From Corynascus novoguineensis (taxonomy: Eukaryota > Ascomycota > Sordariomycetes > Sordariales > Chaetomiaceae), in assembly GCA_033296725.1 (NCBI GenBank), contig MU857614.1:305890-369889 (forward strand): a DNA stretch of 64,000 bases, in the 5' to 3' direction. Below are positions 23,283-34,456 of this stretch, piece by piece. The notes beneath the pieces are model-generated. The model saw nothing but the letters and a program-made list of their open reading frames with translations. It ran no database searches and was not told where the DNA came from. Within the stretch, counting starts at the first letter, position 1. The number at the start of each line of letters is the position of its first letter. A program made the translations under genes and the position numbers.

Positions 23283-25301
23283 GATGGTGGTGTTGATGTG
23301 TCGATGAGATGGAAATTGATGATGGCCTTTTCCGTGCTTCTTTTCCTGAAAACCCCAAGATATATTCTCAAATTCTAAACCTTGTTCCAACCAGATTGAG
23401 CTCAAGATGCAGCTTGTAGTTGTCGGGCTGTCAAGGTGTTGATGATGAGAAAGCTTCCAACACCGGTCTTTTTTTTAGAACGTATTTAATCCCTGCACAT
23501 ACTCGGCCCACCTGCCGAGCTTGGGCATCTTAACCAATCATGGTTCACCGTCACCGGTCCACTTAGTTCCTCATGTGTACTCGCACTCCCCTCGGGCATT
23601 CAACTGCTCCAGCGTGTCTCGCGGACAACTTCAATTTTCCTTGAAGGCTCATCGATACTTTCTGTGCTATTCTCCTATACGCTTATAACGGGTTCTGTCT
23701 AAACTGGATTCAGTTAAGAGTCCTTCGAATCAAAGCAAACGACGAATTTCATCATTGAATCCACTAACTAAGCATCTTGGACCTCGCAACTCGAGACGTC
23801 TTTTTCCCAATTCAGCCTCTTTGCGCTGTTATAGAGGCAATCCACATGCGCTTCGCTTGCATAAAATAGGAAGAATTGATACGTTTCAGTTCTGGGTGTT
23901 ACACATGTACCGTCTTGTAGGTCAGTAGGATACTGATCTACTTCCGGTCTAAGTCTAGGTTGAATTTATACTTTATTGGCGAACCATTAGAGCGCTGTAC
24001 AAAGCACTATGGCAACACGAGCTAGATTCAATACCAATAGAGTATAGAACCACCCGATCCTGTTCAGTTGTCCTTTGAATAGGAAACATAGATGTTGCAG
24101 AAGGTTCAACCTAAGCCCAACCGCGTGTCTTTGTAACTGAACGGTATCGACTGGCAAATAGAGCAGTTGCTATTAGCTACCTGGTCTTGAAATGACCTAG
24201 TCGTGTACATGGCCAGCTCATTCAGCAATTCACGCTCGCCTGTCGGAAGAGTGAATGGGATCGGTGACCGCTAGGGTACGTGGGGCAGCCTGAACAAGTG
24301 GTTCGAACCAGAACACTCATGGGGAGGATTGGAACAAATGATCTGAAAGGTCAGATATAAGAAGTACACAAAGACAAGGACATAGTTGATGGTCATTGTG
24401 AGCTGTCATTGGGAGATGTAATAGAGAATGATGTTGTTCAATGACGAATTGAGGGAAGTGGAAGTCTAGAAAATGGCAGCATACAGGTAGGATTTCCTTT
24501 TACAAAATAAAAAAAAAAGTAAAACGAAAAAGAAAGAAAAAATAAAAGAAAAGAAAAGGAGAAAATAAGAATGAACAACGGTGGCCTCCTATTGCCAGAT
24601 TCAAAATAAAAAAGTTGTGATTTGATAGCCGGGAAGATCACCTCTCATCAACATTATCCCAGTGAAACCATAGCTTAGGCATATACTCAAAGTCTAATGT
24701 GTCACGCTCGAAAACTCGAGCCACATGAGCCATTGGAAGAGCGCGAGAGGTTCATGGAGGTGACGGGGGCCTTCCTTTCATCGTCTTGAGCTCAGCCATC
24801 CCGAGATTTGCCCATAAGGCGGAGGATGACAAGATGGCCGCCAAAGCTAACCATTCGTTGAGCTTGTGACTGGGAATACCGTGGTTTTTACCATCAAATG
24901 TAGGATTAGGAGGTCATTACACGTAAATGTACAAGTATGGGAGGGGTTGAAGTAGTGTATCCTCCATCGAACATTCACAAGCCGAACCCTGACCCTAATT
25001 GATCCTTTCTCATCTCAAGGCTGCCTGCCAGCCAAGGAACTGGAACGTTCTCGACCGCTGAGAAAACCTGCTGCAGGGCGCCAGAACCCCCCACCCCACA
25101 GCTGCACCCAGCGGTGGATCCAGCCAACCATCCGTAGAGGTACAGTACCCTTGCAGGTTCCTTTTGGAGCTTTGAGGCACCGCACATCGCCCCGGAAATT
25201 TCCTTTGCAGACGTCATCCTTCAGCCAGGCCTCATCGTTTTTGCGCTTTTTGCATCGATCCAAACCACGCAACCCCATATACTGCATCGCTTGCACCAAT
25301 C
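23283..25301. promoter_or_regulatory. 2-kb divergent spacer, SMAP gene / SNRNP27
   Basis: Must contain both promoters. The part from about 23640 to 24680 is visibly more AT-rich than the neighbours and has an almost pure A/G tract at 24502-24570. No reading frame looks coding and no transposon domain is recognisable. Confidence 0.45.
24502..24570. repeat. A/G-rich (polypurine) tract
   Basis: Nearly uninterrupted A with some G over about 70 bases, only a few T or C. Low-complexity, non-coding. Confidence 0.9.
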
Positions 25302-26249
25302 ATGGCGGACCGACGAGATGGGGAACCTCGCCGGGGAGGTGAACGGCCATTCCACGACAACAGAGACAGGCGGCGTGACCGCGACGAGAGACGCCAGAAC
25401 AGTGCCCGCGATCATGGCAGGGATCGTGATAGGGATAGGGATCACCGGCGATACCGATCGCGCTCCAGAGATCGAGGCGACCGTCGACGCTCCCGATCGC
25501 CCGGCCGCGAGCGCGGATACGACCGGCGCGATGCAGATCGCGAGAGGGACAGGGACAGGGCGCGAGGCCACCGACGGCGCGAGGACGACCGCACAGAGCC
25601 ACCACGGGCGCGCGGCGATAGGAGCGAAAAGGGAGATTTTGACCGTGCGGACAGAGGTAACTTTTCCCATGTTGCCCCGTCACCTGCCAGTTCAACTACT
25701 AAGGCTACAACGAATCCAGGCCAACCGCCACGAGATAGAAATGGCCGCAGCATCACAGCGTCACCGCGCCGTTCAGCCAGCCCTAGACGACCGGCTGACA
25801 AAGACAGCGACGGGCATTCGCAATTGCCGACACGCTCGAAACCCAACGGTAGTACTAGCGGTGCCGCGCCGGTGCCGGCAGCGCCCGTATCATTCAAAGT
25901 CAAGGGCCGGGACGGCAGTCACGGGCCCGAACCGCGGCAACAATCAACGTCGACGCGGGAGAACAGCCAAGAGCATCAGCAACAGCACGAGGACGGAGAG
26001 CGGCAGCAGTCGAGGGGCCGCTTCGACGCCGAGCCTATGGACGAAGACGAGGTAGAGGACGTCATTGTTGAGGATGACGGTCTGGACGACATGGCGGCCA
26101 TGATGGGGTTCGGCGGTTTTGGCACCACGAAGGGGAAGAAGGTGCTGGGGAACAACGTGGGCGCGGCGAGGAAGGAAAAGAAAACCCAATATCGGCAGTA
26201 CATGAACCGCGTCGGGGGGTTCAACAGGCCTCTCAGTCCGACACGGTAG
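25302..26249 (+). CDS. U4/U6.U5 tri-snRNP 27 kDa protein (SNRNP27)
   Basis: Single exon, 315 aa, ATG at 25302. The first 130 or so residues are an Arg/Asp/Ser-rich RS-like domain (RDRDRDHRRYRSRSRDR). The C-terminal conserved SNRNP27 domain is at about 243-312: MDEDEVEDVIVEDDGLDDMA, MMGFGGFGTTKGKKV, NNVGAARKEKKTQYRQYMNR, then GGFNRPLSP. The human 27K protein sits in the spliceosomal B complex near the U6 ACAGA region and influences 5' splice-site choice. It is convergent with ELP5, 193 bp apart. Assignment is secure. Confidence 0.94.
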   Translation: MADRRDGEPRRGGERPFHDNRDRRRDRDERRQNSARDHGRDRDRDRDHRRYRSRSRDRGDRRRSRSPGRERGYDRRDADRERDRDRARGHRRREDDRTEPPRARGDRSEKGDFDRADRGNFSHVAPSPASSTTKATTNPGQPPRDRNGRSITASPRRSASPRRPADKDSDGHSQLPTRSKPNGSTSGAAPVPAAPVSFKVKGRDGSHGPEPRQQSTSTRENSQEHQQQHEDGERQQSRGRFDAEPMDEDEVEDVIVEDDGLDDMAAMMGFGGFGTTKGKKVLGNNVGAARKEKKTQYRQYMNRVGGFNRPLSPTR

Positions 26250-26442
26250 AGAGGGCTTGTCTCCGAGGGTGAGGGATTGCTGTGTTATGGTCGGTATTGA
26301 TACCCGGGTTATGCAAATCAACAGAAATTACCACAACGCCACATGGGACCTTCAGCTTTTAGGTCAAGGCAGGAATGGAGAGAAATCGAAGGCCCATCGT
26401 CCATGCTCAGACATTGAACCATTCCAAACCATAGTTACCATC

Positions 26443-27736
26443 TTAGATCTCGTCCTCTTCCTCATCAAAATCATCCTCCCTTCCCATATCATACAAAATC
26501 CTCCCACCCTCGCCACCCCCTATCTCCACCTGCGCGTCAAAATACGGCAGCACCACCCCTTCGCGATCCCGCCTCTGCTTCTCCGTCAGTCCAAGGTTGA
26601 AGGTAGCCTCCATCTCCCCTTCCGCGGCCCCTTCCTGCTCCTCCTCTCCTCCACGCGGAGCCCTCGAGAACGCAGGGTGATCCCCCATCAGCATCACCGC
26701 CATTTTCCCGGCAGCGGCATCCCCCCGAGAGAAGGAGGACGACGAGGAGGAGAGGACGAAACGCTCCGCCACGGCCCGCCCGCTCCGCCGCCGCAGTTCC
26801 ATCTCCACCACCACTCCATCACCGTCGCCCCCTTCATCGCCCCTGCTGCCGAGAGGTTCCCCTCCGCCGGCACCGCCTCCTCGTATCAACCCGATCAGAG
26901 CCCCTTCACGCCCCTCGCGCAGCCCCCACTCGGGTTCGGGCAGGCTACGTTCGCGCGCGCGGCGGGCAGCGACGGCGTGGGTGAGCCCCGAAACGCGGAG
27001 GACGGCCGTAGCGAGGTGCGACAAGAGCGCGAACGTATTCGGGAGGTACTGATCTCCATGCCCGTTTCCGTGCGGCAAGAGGAGAGAGGGGACGTCGGTG
27101 TGATAGACGGCCACGAGGGAGACGGTCGGGCTGGCGATGACGGAGGAGAAGAAGGTTGGCAGGAACGCGGGCGGAAGGCGGTCCGGGGGAAGGTTGAGGG
27201 TGTCGATTATGATGAGGGATTCTATTTTTATTTCATTTTATTTTTTTCATGAGCCAAGCGAATATAATTGTGGGCGTTTGAGCCTGTGTCAAATGGGGTT
27301 TGGCTGAAGGAGTGAGGGGGACAAGGCGTACTTTGGAGAGTAGGGGCTGTTCCACTTTTTGGGTTGGCAGTGCGTGGAGTGATGACATGTGAGGCTATCT
27401 CTGCTGCAAGGACCTTGAGTGGTTGGCGACGGGCTCGGATGAAGACATCTGCGAGGGCGGGCTTCTTTATCGTGGCAAAGGAGACGAAGACAATTTTGGC
27501 ACGTTCAAGCTTGGGATGGCGTCAGCCTGTGCCCCTGTTTCTGGAAAACTTGGAGATGAGGCCAGTTCAAAACTGACCTTGGCTCTTCGCATGAACTCAT
27601 TTGTAAGAGTCTCTGCGCTCTGCTCCAAACTGTCGAGAATAAGAGTGAGCGGGCTGGCGCTGTCGCGAAGGTTGAGCAGTTTCTCAAACAGCAGCAGACT
27701 ATGAGCCCGCTTATAGGCTTGTGCAGATGGCGCCAT
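26443..27736 (-). CDS. ELP5: Elongator complex subunit Elp5
   Basis: Exons 27578-27736, 27332-27509 and 26443-27221, 371 aa. The N-terminus reads HSLLLFEKLLNLRDSASPLT and LILDSLEQSA, typical of fungal Elp5. Exon 2 supplies KIVFVSFATIKKP and VFIRAR, and exon 3 SLIIIDTLNLPPDRLPPAF, the RecA-like core. The C-terminus has the conserved FNLGLTEKQRRDREGVVLP and GGRILYDMGREDDFDEEEDE. Elp4-Elp5-Elp6 form the hexameric RecA-like ring of Elongator, which puts 5-carboxymethyl-type side groups on wobble uridines of tRNAs. The third exon was joined across an A/T-rich acceptor (27222-27224). Confidence 0.92.
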
Positions 27737-28598
27737 AGTCCAAACAAGATCTAAATCTGAAACAGGTTGACTTTCAGAGAAAGATGCAATGAGATGAACA
27801 GAGCGAAGTTGGAAGTTGTCGCCGATGGCGAGGCTGAAGCGTGTTTGTGGAGTATCGAGTCATATGAGTGTGAAACTGCAGTTTCGAGCAATTTCACTAA
27901 CAGTGCATTGAACCCCCACTCACTCACACATGCGGAGCGCACACAACAACGAACATTTGATTTAGAGATTAAAAAGTGTAAGTATCACGGATTACTATAT
28001 GTTCTATATATAATACAAACAATGGCTTTGTAGTTATTTCTGTGCTTCTTTTCAGATACAAACTCCTAACCCTATTTTCGACGAAGGGGTATCTCGTACA
28101 TGGTATTCCTAACAACGCCAGATCCTGCCTTAACTCCCATATCTTATACGGCCCTCCGTTTCGTCTAGGAATATAGTGCCTTATGTCCCACCTCTCATTT
28201 TCCTCCCTTTATGCCTCAATCCTCTGGCCTGTGATCTTATGCCGACAGAGCGAAAAAGCTAACAATGGCGGACCAGCAAAGCCCACAAGAACGGCGATCC
28301 CTGGGGATAGTCTCATAATGCAATCAATCCAGGCTCTGTCATGTGCGACGGCAGTGTTTTCGCTTCAAAAAGAGTTCGCCCTCGAGCCTTTTCGCCGGTT
28401 TGGATACTGATTGGTCAGACCTGTCCTTCGACTTTGCAGAGTTACGGAGCGAACGTCTTCCCGTAACTTCCGGACCGCGTTCCTTTTTCCACCAGCTCTT
28501 CCGGCTTTTATTTAGACTGAGCGGAAGAAGTAGAGGTAGCGGCGATTTGCTCCCGTGAAGCCGGAAGGGAGCTGTTCTGATCGTTCTGCTCCTCAAGC
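27737..28598. other. Intergenic region upstream of ELP5
   Basis: ELP5 promoter and 3' UTR of the ASX-homology gene, both minus. AT-rich at about 27950-28100. No gene supported. Confidence 0.45.
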
Positions 28599-29522
28599 CT
28601 AGTTAGAGAATAATGGTGTGGTGACTGACAGCCGTGGAGGGTTGTCCTTAACAGCTGTAGCCCTCTGTGCATCATCAAGGAGTGGTTCGGCCAAAACAGT
28701 TGAGGCTTCTTTTGACTCATCTTGCGACTCGGTGCCCTTGACGCTGCTTTCGACCGGCATTTCAGTGCCCCAATCTTCCTCGAACTGCTCCCGGAGAAAC
28801 TCGTCATAATCGCCCCGCTTGTGTTTCTCGTGGGCCACCCAAGCCTGGGTCAACCATTCCTCATCGTGGCGCCCCAACTCAATGTTTTCGCAATACCGGG
28901 CGCAATCGTACCGGAAGTTGTCGTCGTTGGCCAGTGAGGCCAAGTCCGGGCGGGCGGCTTCGGAACCTGCATTCAGAATACGCGTCTCATCCGGAAACTT
29001 TGCCAGCACGTCTTTCTTTTCTTCTGGAGTTAAGACATCCCAAGCATCTGGGTGCAGTAAAATTGCCTTGAAAGCAGCGTTAGCAGACCGCATAATTTCG
29101 AAAGACGAAGACCGCGTACTTGCCCTCAGGCTGGCGTTCGCAAGCGGGGATTTTGAGTTGGTGAAAACGAATGGAGCTTCCCACTTCTTGTCCTGAGCAG
29201 CAGATTTTCGATCGCCGGACGTGATACTCCGAGCCTTCTTCGCGGACGCGGGTTTCCGGGCAATGCTGGCCTTGCGTTTCTGGGTGCTGGACTGGGACGC
29301 CTCACCAGAGCCCTGAGTCGCCAACTTCTCTTCTCTTTCGGTTTTTCCATCGGGATCAATGGCCGATTCCTTTGCATTTACCTCGATGGTTTCGGCCGTC
29401 GCTTTCTGGTGATCGTTTAAGATAGGTATCTCATCCTCCTTCCTGACCGGGCTACTCAGGGCGACATGGACGACGCTTGTTGGGGGCGAGGAGAGCGGAC
29501 TGCTCAAGACCGGAGCCGCCAT
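28599..29522 (-). CDS. ASX-homology (DEUBAD-like) domain protein
   Basis: Single exon, 307 aa, ATG at 29522. The N-terminal 110 residues are disordered, with a basic patch KRKASIARKPASAKKARS that looks like a nuclear signal. The conserved domain, about residues 125-225, contains SPLANASLRAS, AFKAILLHPDAWDVLTPEE, VLAKFPDETRILN and EEWLTQAWVAHEKHKRGDYDE. This matches the Asx homology domain, which in animals is the DEUBAD that activates the H2A deubiquitinase BAP1 (PR-DUB). Fungal proteins with this domain are largely uncharacterised, so a chromatin role is inferred. The tail after FEEDWGTEMP is disordered. The short C-terminus could differ if a very short intron is used. Confidence 0.78.
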   Translation of the reverse strand: MAAPVLSSPLSSPPTSVVHVALSSPVRKEDEIPILNDHQKATAETIEVNAKESAIDPDGKTEREEKLATQGSGEASQSSTQKRKASIARKPASAKKARSITSGDRKSAAQDKKWEAPFVFTNSKSPLANASLRASTRSSSFEIMRSANAAFKAILLHPDAWDVLTPEEKKDVLAKFPDETRILNAGSEAARPDLASLANDDNFRYDCARYCENIELGRHDEEWLTQAWVAHEKHKRGDYDEFLREQFEEDWGTEMPVESSVKGTESQDESKEASTVLAEPLLDDAQRATAVKDNPPRLSVTTPLFSN

Positions 29523-30676
29523 GATGAAAGCCAGGAAGGGGCCTTGGTCTCTGGAGAATGTGTTCAAGCGGTTGGTATCATGAGAAGCCTGGTTCGACAA
29601 ATGAACCAGGAGTATAATGTCTCACACAAACACACACTACTCTATGACGAACGTGGTCGAGTCAGTGAGTGTAAGGGAACAAAGATAAATACGAAGCTAA
29701 GGGGTCGTTTTGGAAGTGCAGGTTCTATTGTGGATGAATCATTTACAATGTTCGCAGTGTTTGAATAAGGTAACTAACTTGAAGGAGGGATAGGATCTGG
29801 TAGTTAAAAGCGGAGCAGCAGTAGCCGTGTCGGTGACAAACGGGGGTTCATATTTGGCAAGCAGCGGCTGCGGGCCGATCCTGCAAGCAAATCAGATGAG
29901 AGAATGGGGTTTGGAAGTCTTGAAACATGAGTATGTAATGGTACCTCACATGCACGTGGGTTTTAGTTATTCGTGGTACTTGAGTATACGCCTATGCATG
30001 ACAAGTTCGCATTCAAACAACCTGTTCTGGTTTTTGCCAGTATTCGTGTAGTAAGGTACCTAGCTAGTAGCCTAGCCCCCTGAACCAGAAAGCGAGGTGC
30101 GCTATACACCACAACTTAGCGAGATGTACGGACTACATAATAGCTTCGTGACCAAAATCGTTGTGACGCTGCAGTTTACGAGGTATGTATGTATGTATGT
30201 ACATACGTACAACGGTAAAATATTTGTAAACGACCCCTGAGTTGCGGGCGTTGTAAGATTGGCTAGCCTTGCTTCTAGCAGGTGTCCACTGGCAAGGGGA
30301 CCTTGATAGCGCCTAGGCCTCTCTGTTGTGCTCCTTTCCACTCGAGTTGGCCAAAAAGTTGCACCCGAAAGCTTGCTATGAGGCGACATCTCGAGATTTC
30401 AATTGACAATTAAGCTTGTCGGTCAATAGACAATTCATCCCAAAATCATAGCTCTGGCTTTTCATATTCCTACAGGGCGAACCGCTCGTAATGCGAGACC
30501 AGGCAACTACATAGGATCTTTTTGATGACGACACCTTCGCCTGTTGAAAAGCCACGTTCCATCGGTACTGGACAGGCCTTTGCCTACCCACATTCTCGAG
30601 TAGGGAGACCGACGACAGTAATCTTTCCACTCCGCCCGAGCATCGCGGAGCACAGAACCACTGCATATCGCCCAAA
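29523..30676. promoter_or_regulatory. Divergent spacer, ASX-homology gene / SEC22
   Basis: Carries promoters of both flanking genes. A short GTAT microsatellite lies at 30183-30198, next to an inverted GTAC/CATAC repeat. No gene seen. Confidence 0.5.
30183..30198. repeat. GTAT microsatellite
   Basis: Four GTAT units followed by a GTACATACGTAC inverted stretch; non-coding. Confidence 0.9.
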
Positions 30677-31398
30677 ATGATCCGCTCAACCCAAATCGCG
30701 AGGCTAGACGGTACGCCCTGTGATCTCCCTTACCTCGTTCGACCAATTCGCCATCAAGACTGACAACGATCCGCCCCGTCACAGGCCTCATGCTCTGTGC
30801 CTCGGTAGATGACTCCGAAACCGAACAAGCCCTCTCCGAGGTGAAGAGTCAGGTCAAGCTCATCCTCCGGCGCCTCAGCCGCACGTCGGAACCACAGGCG
30901 ACGATCGAGAGCGGCGCCTACGCGCTGCACTATCTCATCTCGGCCGACATCGTCTACGTGGCCATCACGGACCGCACGTACCCGCGCAAGCTGGCCTTCA
31001 CGTACCTGTCGGACCTGGCGACCGAGTTCTCGACGACGTACCCGTCCCAGCAGTTACTCAGCCCCGTGCTGCGACCCTACGCTTTCATGGAGTTCGACAC
31101 CTTCATCAGCCGCACCAAGGCCACCTACAGCGACGCGCGTGCCACTCAGAACCTCGACAAGATCAACGACGAGCTGCGCGACGTCACAAAGGTTATGACC
31201 AAGAATATCGAGGACCTCCTGTACCGCGGCGACAGCCTCGAACGCATGGGCGAGCTGAGCAGCAGGTTGCGCGACGACACAAAGAAGTACAGGAGGGCTG
31301 CTGTCAAGATCAATTGGGACCTGATGATGAAGCAATACGGGCCGTTCGGCGCGCTGGGGCTCATCATGCTGGTCTTTATATGGTGGAGGTTCTTTTGA
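30677..31398 (+). CDS. SEC22: Sec22, ER-Golgi R-SNARE
   Basis: Exons 30677-30710 and 30785-31398 (intron 30711-30784), 215 aa. The joined N-terminus reads MIRSTQIARLDGLMLCASVD, the start of a longin domain (about 1-120, with YVAITDRTYPRKLAFTYLSD). The R-SNARE helix follows (about 130-190), with DELRDVTKVMTKNIEDLLYR and the zero-layer Arg in RGDSLERMGELS, then a C-terminal anchor (FGALGLIMLVFIWWRFF). Sec22 cycles on COPI/COPII vesicles and pairs with Sed5, Bos1 and Bet1, or with Ufe1 in retrograde fusion. Length equals yeast Sec22 (214 aa). Confidence 0.96.
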
Positions 31399-31777
31399 AG
31401 CGGATGCAGTCGGTAGTGGTAGTTGAAATTGTTGGAGGGGGAGACAGTCTGCAGCTGGAGATAGGGATTGTCATGTTTTTGGGCTCAGCATCGGAGTTGG
31501 GGCATGGGATCCGGCGGTTGGTTCTGCCGCAGGTTTTTGTGTATGCTTGATTGAATGCTGTAATGTTTCAACGGCCCATGCTAGAAGCGCCGGATGTTAA
31601 ACCACAGTTCGAAGCGCTTCTGCATTTGCCTGCCATGATGCCTTTCGGAGTTTCTTCTTTCAAAAATTCAAAACGCTATTATGCGCCTGTCAAGCCATTT
31701 TGCGGCCAGCCGTCCCAAAACTCCATGCTCAACTGAGAGTCCATCCCATCCAAAGCAGAACAATGCCCCCAACGCCT
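31399..31777. other. Convergent 3' region
   Basis: 3' UTRs of SEC22 (plus) and the zinc-finger/CaaX gene (minus). Nothing else recognised. Confidence 0.45.
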
Positions 31778-32441
31778 TTACATGACCGTGCAGTTTGACG
31801 CCGAGGGTAGCGCGGACGCTAATGCAGATATCGGCGGCACCGGTAGCGCCGTATGATACCACTCGAGATGTCCCCGGAACGCCTCCAGGTCCGGAAACCC
31901 ATTCTCATCTTGGACGTACCTGACGTCGGAGCTGTCCTCCCCCTCGTCAAGGTATGTGTCCTCCTCGCAGTAGGGGCAGATCAACCCGGCCTGCCAGTCC
32001 CCCGGCTCTGGCGGCATGTGGTTCGCTATCGCTAGCGGCGGGAATACGACCAGCTTCTCCTCCCCGCTCTCAGCGCTGATGCCTTTGGCCTGCCAATGCG
32101 GATACCCCGAAATCGCCGTTGGTGGCAGCGGTGTCCTCTCGGACGGTATGCTCTGCAAATCCGGCCAGACGATGAACCCGTCGCAGTAATCGCACACAAA
32201 TGCTGCATCATGCGAGTCCTCCCCGAACAGCCTGAACCGGCCCACTTCATTGCAAGTCGGCACGAGCTCCTCCAAACTGCCCCTTCTTCCCAGACTGCCA
32301 CCCGCTTCACTGCCACCATAACCCGACCCCTCTGAGCCATCACTTTCCACCTGACTCCCCGGTCTCTGAGCAGCCTCCATCCCTTCCTGGCCCCTCCCAG
32401 CAGCTTGTCTCTGCCCCTGATGCTGCTGCTGCTGCTGCTGC

Positions 32442-32478
<37 letters not shown>

Positions 32479-33203
32479 GCTGCTGCTGCTGCCATGCCGG
32501 TGGCCGGCGACGGGCCCTTCTTTCGGCCTCGACGCGCTCGAGCTGGCGGTGCACGCGAGTAGCGCCGAGGCAGCGGCCACCACCGCCGTCGCCGCCGGCC
32601 CCGTGCGGCCCCCCATCCTGCAACTGAACGACTGCGCCAAAGATGCGTCCTGCTGCGCGGCGCTGGGCCCGGCGCAGGGCCCGGCGCAGCTGGGCGGTCT
32701 CGCGCGCCCAGATCGGGTTGACAGGCCCGCCGTGACGGGCCCAGTCGCGGAAGTTTTGGGTGAGACCTTGGAAGCGGGTCAAGAGAGACTGTAACATTTG
32801 AAGAGACTCGACTATTGTTTTTATATTGTTTCATGTCGGTAGTCAGTTTGTAAAACAGTGGTCCTCATAAATGTGAAACGAAGGAAGAAAGGGAGGGGAG
32901 GGGTATAGGGTACGAACGGGTCCGGTCGTTTTCGTAGTAGAACTGTCCGTGTACGAGCGGCGCCATGTCTTGGAAGTCGGCTTTAGCTTCATCGAGGGCT
33001 TCCTCGAGCGCGCGCGCCTGCTCATACTCGTCGGGACCCCATTGGCTCTTGTCGGCGAACGTGAAGATGCGCAGGGCCTCCATCAGGCATGTTGCGATGG
33101 CGGCGAGGTATTCCCCCACGGTTCGGAGTTCCCCATCGCCGCTGCTACCATCGACGCTGCCTTGGCTGCCCTTCCTACGGGCGCGGGCGGCGCCAGTGCT
33201 CAT
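31778..33203 (-). CDS. Unrecognised polyQ, zinc-motif protein ending in CaaX box
   Basis: Exons 32918-33203 and 31778-32811 (intron 32812-32917, donor GTTCGT, acceptor AATAG), 439 aa. I do not recognise the family. Visible parts: a helical N-terminal half (about 25-165) with ALEEALDEAKADFQDMAPL and MLQSLLTRFQGLTQNFRDW; an Arg-rich stretch; 23 consecutive Gln (about residues 203-226, encoded 32423-32491); and a Gly/Ser linker. Two zinc-type motifs follow: CDYC near residue 301, and CPYC near 373 followed 32 residues later by HLEWYH, i.e. C-x2-C-x32-H-x4-H. The protein ends CTVM, a farnesylation-type CaaX box. A lipid-anchored zinc protein is inferred; no function is assigned. Confidence 0.75.
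32423..32491. repeat. CAG/CAA trinucleotide repeat (23 Gln)
   Basis: Sixty-nine bases of CTG/TTG on plus, read as 23 Gln on minus. CAG units flank a central CAA block. Confidence 0.97.
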
Positions 33204-34456
33204 CGCTAGGCACCCGACTTTCGTTTTCAGGGTTGACGCCGTCTGTGGGTTGGATCAATTGGGGGGTGGTGAGATGGATGGAACCTTAGTCTTGTTTGCG
33301 GATCTCGAATGTTCGCTCTGAGTTTATATTACAGATATTGTATTCGGGGGAAAAAAAATCCAGGCGTGCTGTCGAGTAATGGCTTGCTGCATGTGGCGCA
33401 GTCCTCGATGTCAACTAAACTACACGGAAAGCGTTTCTCTCGGCGAAATGCTGCAAAACTGTGTTGTTTGGTCTCAGTAAGGGTTCTCGTCGTGATCCCC
33501 GGATAAGGTTGTCTTGGCTGGGTCTTGGACAGGGGCTGTTTCGGCGGCCTCGGGGCGCTAAATAAGCGACGAAACCGCTAAGAGGCCAGGTAGTTTGAGA
33601 GGAGCAATCGTGCCCAATTTCCTCAACATACGGATACCTAAGGACAGGAGCTCTTGGATCCTTAGCAGGGGATTTATTTTTTTTTAAAAAAAATAGTATA
33701 CTATGGAGACGTATAATTGCCGTGGAGAGAAATATCACTCCTCAGACATATCGAAACGATCTGTGTTGAAGGGCACACAATTGTTCGGCGGATGGAATCT
33801 GCACACATTACCATTCGTACCTGACTGCCTCACGTACACTACATACATACGTAGACAGGGTGTGGCGCACGTATTCGCGGGGTGTTTGCCCAAGCAGGCA
33901 GGCAGGCAGGCAGGCTAGGGCATTTACTGGAGTCATTCGCTAGTTCTCTTGCACACTGAGGGGAGGATCGACAAGCCGCCTGGGTAACCGACAGGGTATC
34001 AAGAATTCTTCACAAGCGAGGTACATTCGACCCAAGACCAACTTTGGTAGGTTAAAAAAAAAAACGATCTCACCGGCATTCACCTCACAAATATACAGAT
34101 CAGAGCGGAATGGGGGGATGGATGGAAAGGCGGGATATTGCCCAATGAGAAGCCGAATCCTCTCACAAACCGGGGGACCGTGCCGCTCAGCCCTACGAGG
34201 CTTTTTGGGCAATCGGGACTTCGCAAGGTTCCGAGCCACGGTGGAACATCGGCTCGTCCTGGGGGGTGGGCCTCCACGAATTTGTGAACGTACAGATCAC
34301 TCGGCGTAGACAGCATTAACCAACTGTATCGAGCAAATTGGAATACCGGCCATCTGCGGAGTCGAAATCGGTAAAGACGCCTTACTTGCGCCGCTCCTTA
34401 TTTGTTTCTCACCATTAAATGGCGTTCCTCCTATCTACGTTCAATATCGTCGAAAT
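33204..34456. other. Intergenic region between polyQ gene and CLPTM1
   Basis: Promoter of the polyQ/CaaX gene and CLPTM1 3' UTR, both minus. Contains T/A runs near 33676-33692 and a CAGG microsatellite at 33895-33914. No gene supported. Confidence 0.45.
33895..33914. repeat. CAGG microsatellite
   Basis: Five perfect CAGG units in non-coding DNA. Confidence 0.95.

Noticed and set aside
24290..24325. GGTTCGAACC resembling a tRNA B box
   Set aside because: It is a local palindrome; no A box, stems or anticodon arm at the right distance.
26257..27252. 331-codon frame on plus
   Set aside because: It is the antisense of ELP5 exon 3, which has clear Elp5 motifs; the long frame is a GC-rich shadow.
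28560..28660. A 31-nt intron at the end of the ASX-homology gene (GTCAGT to CTAACTAG) extending the C-terminus by about 30 residues
   Set aside because: Phase fits, but 31 nt is below the usual fungal minimum and the branch point touches the acceptor. The unspliced stop is kept.
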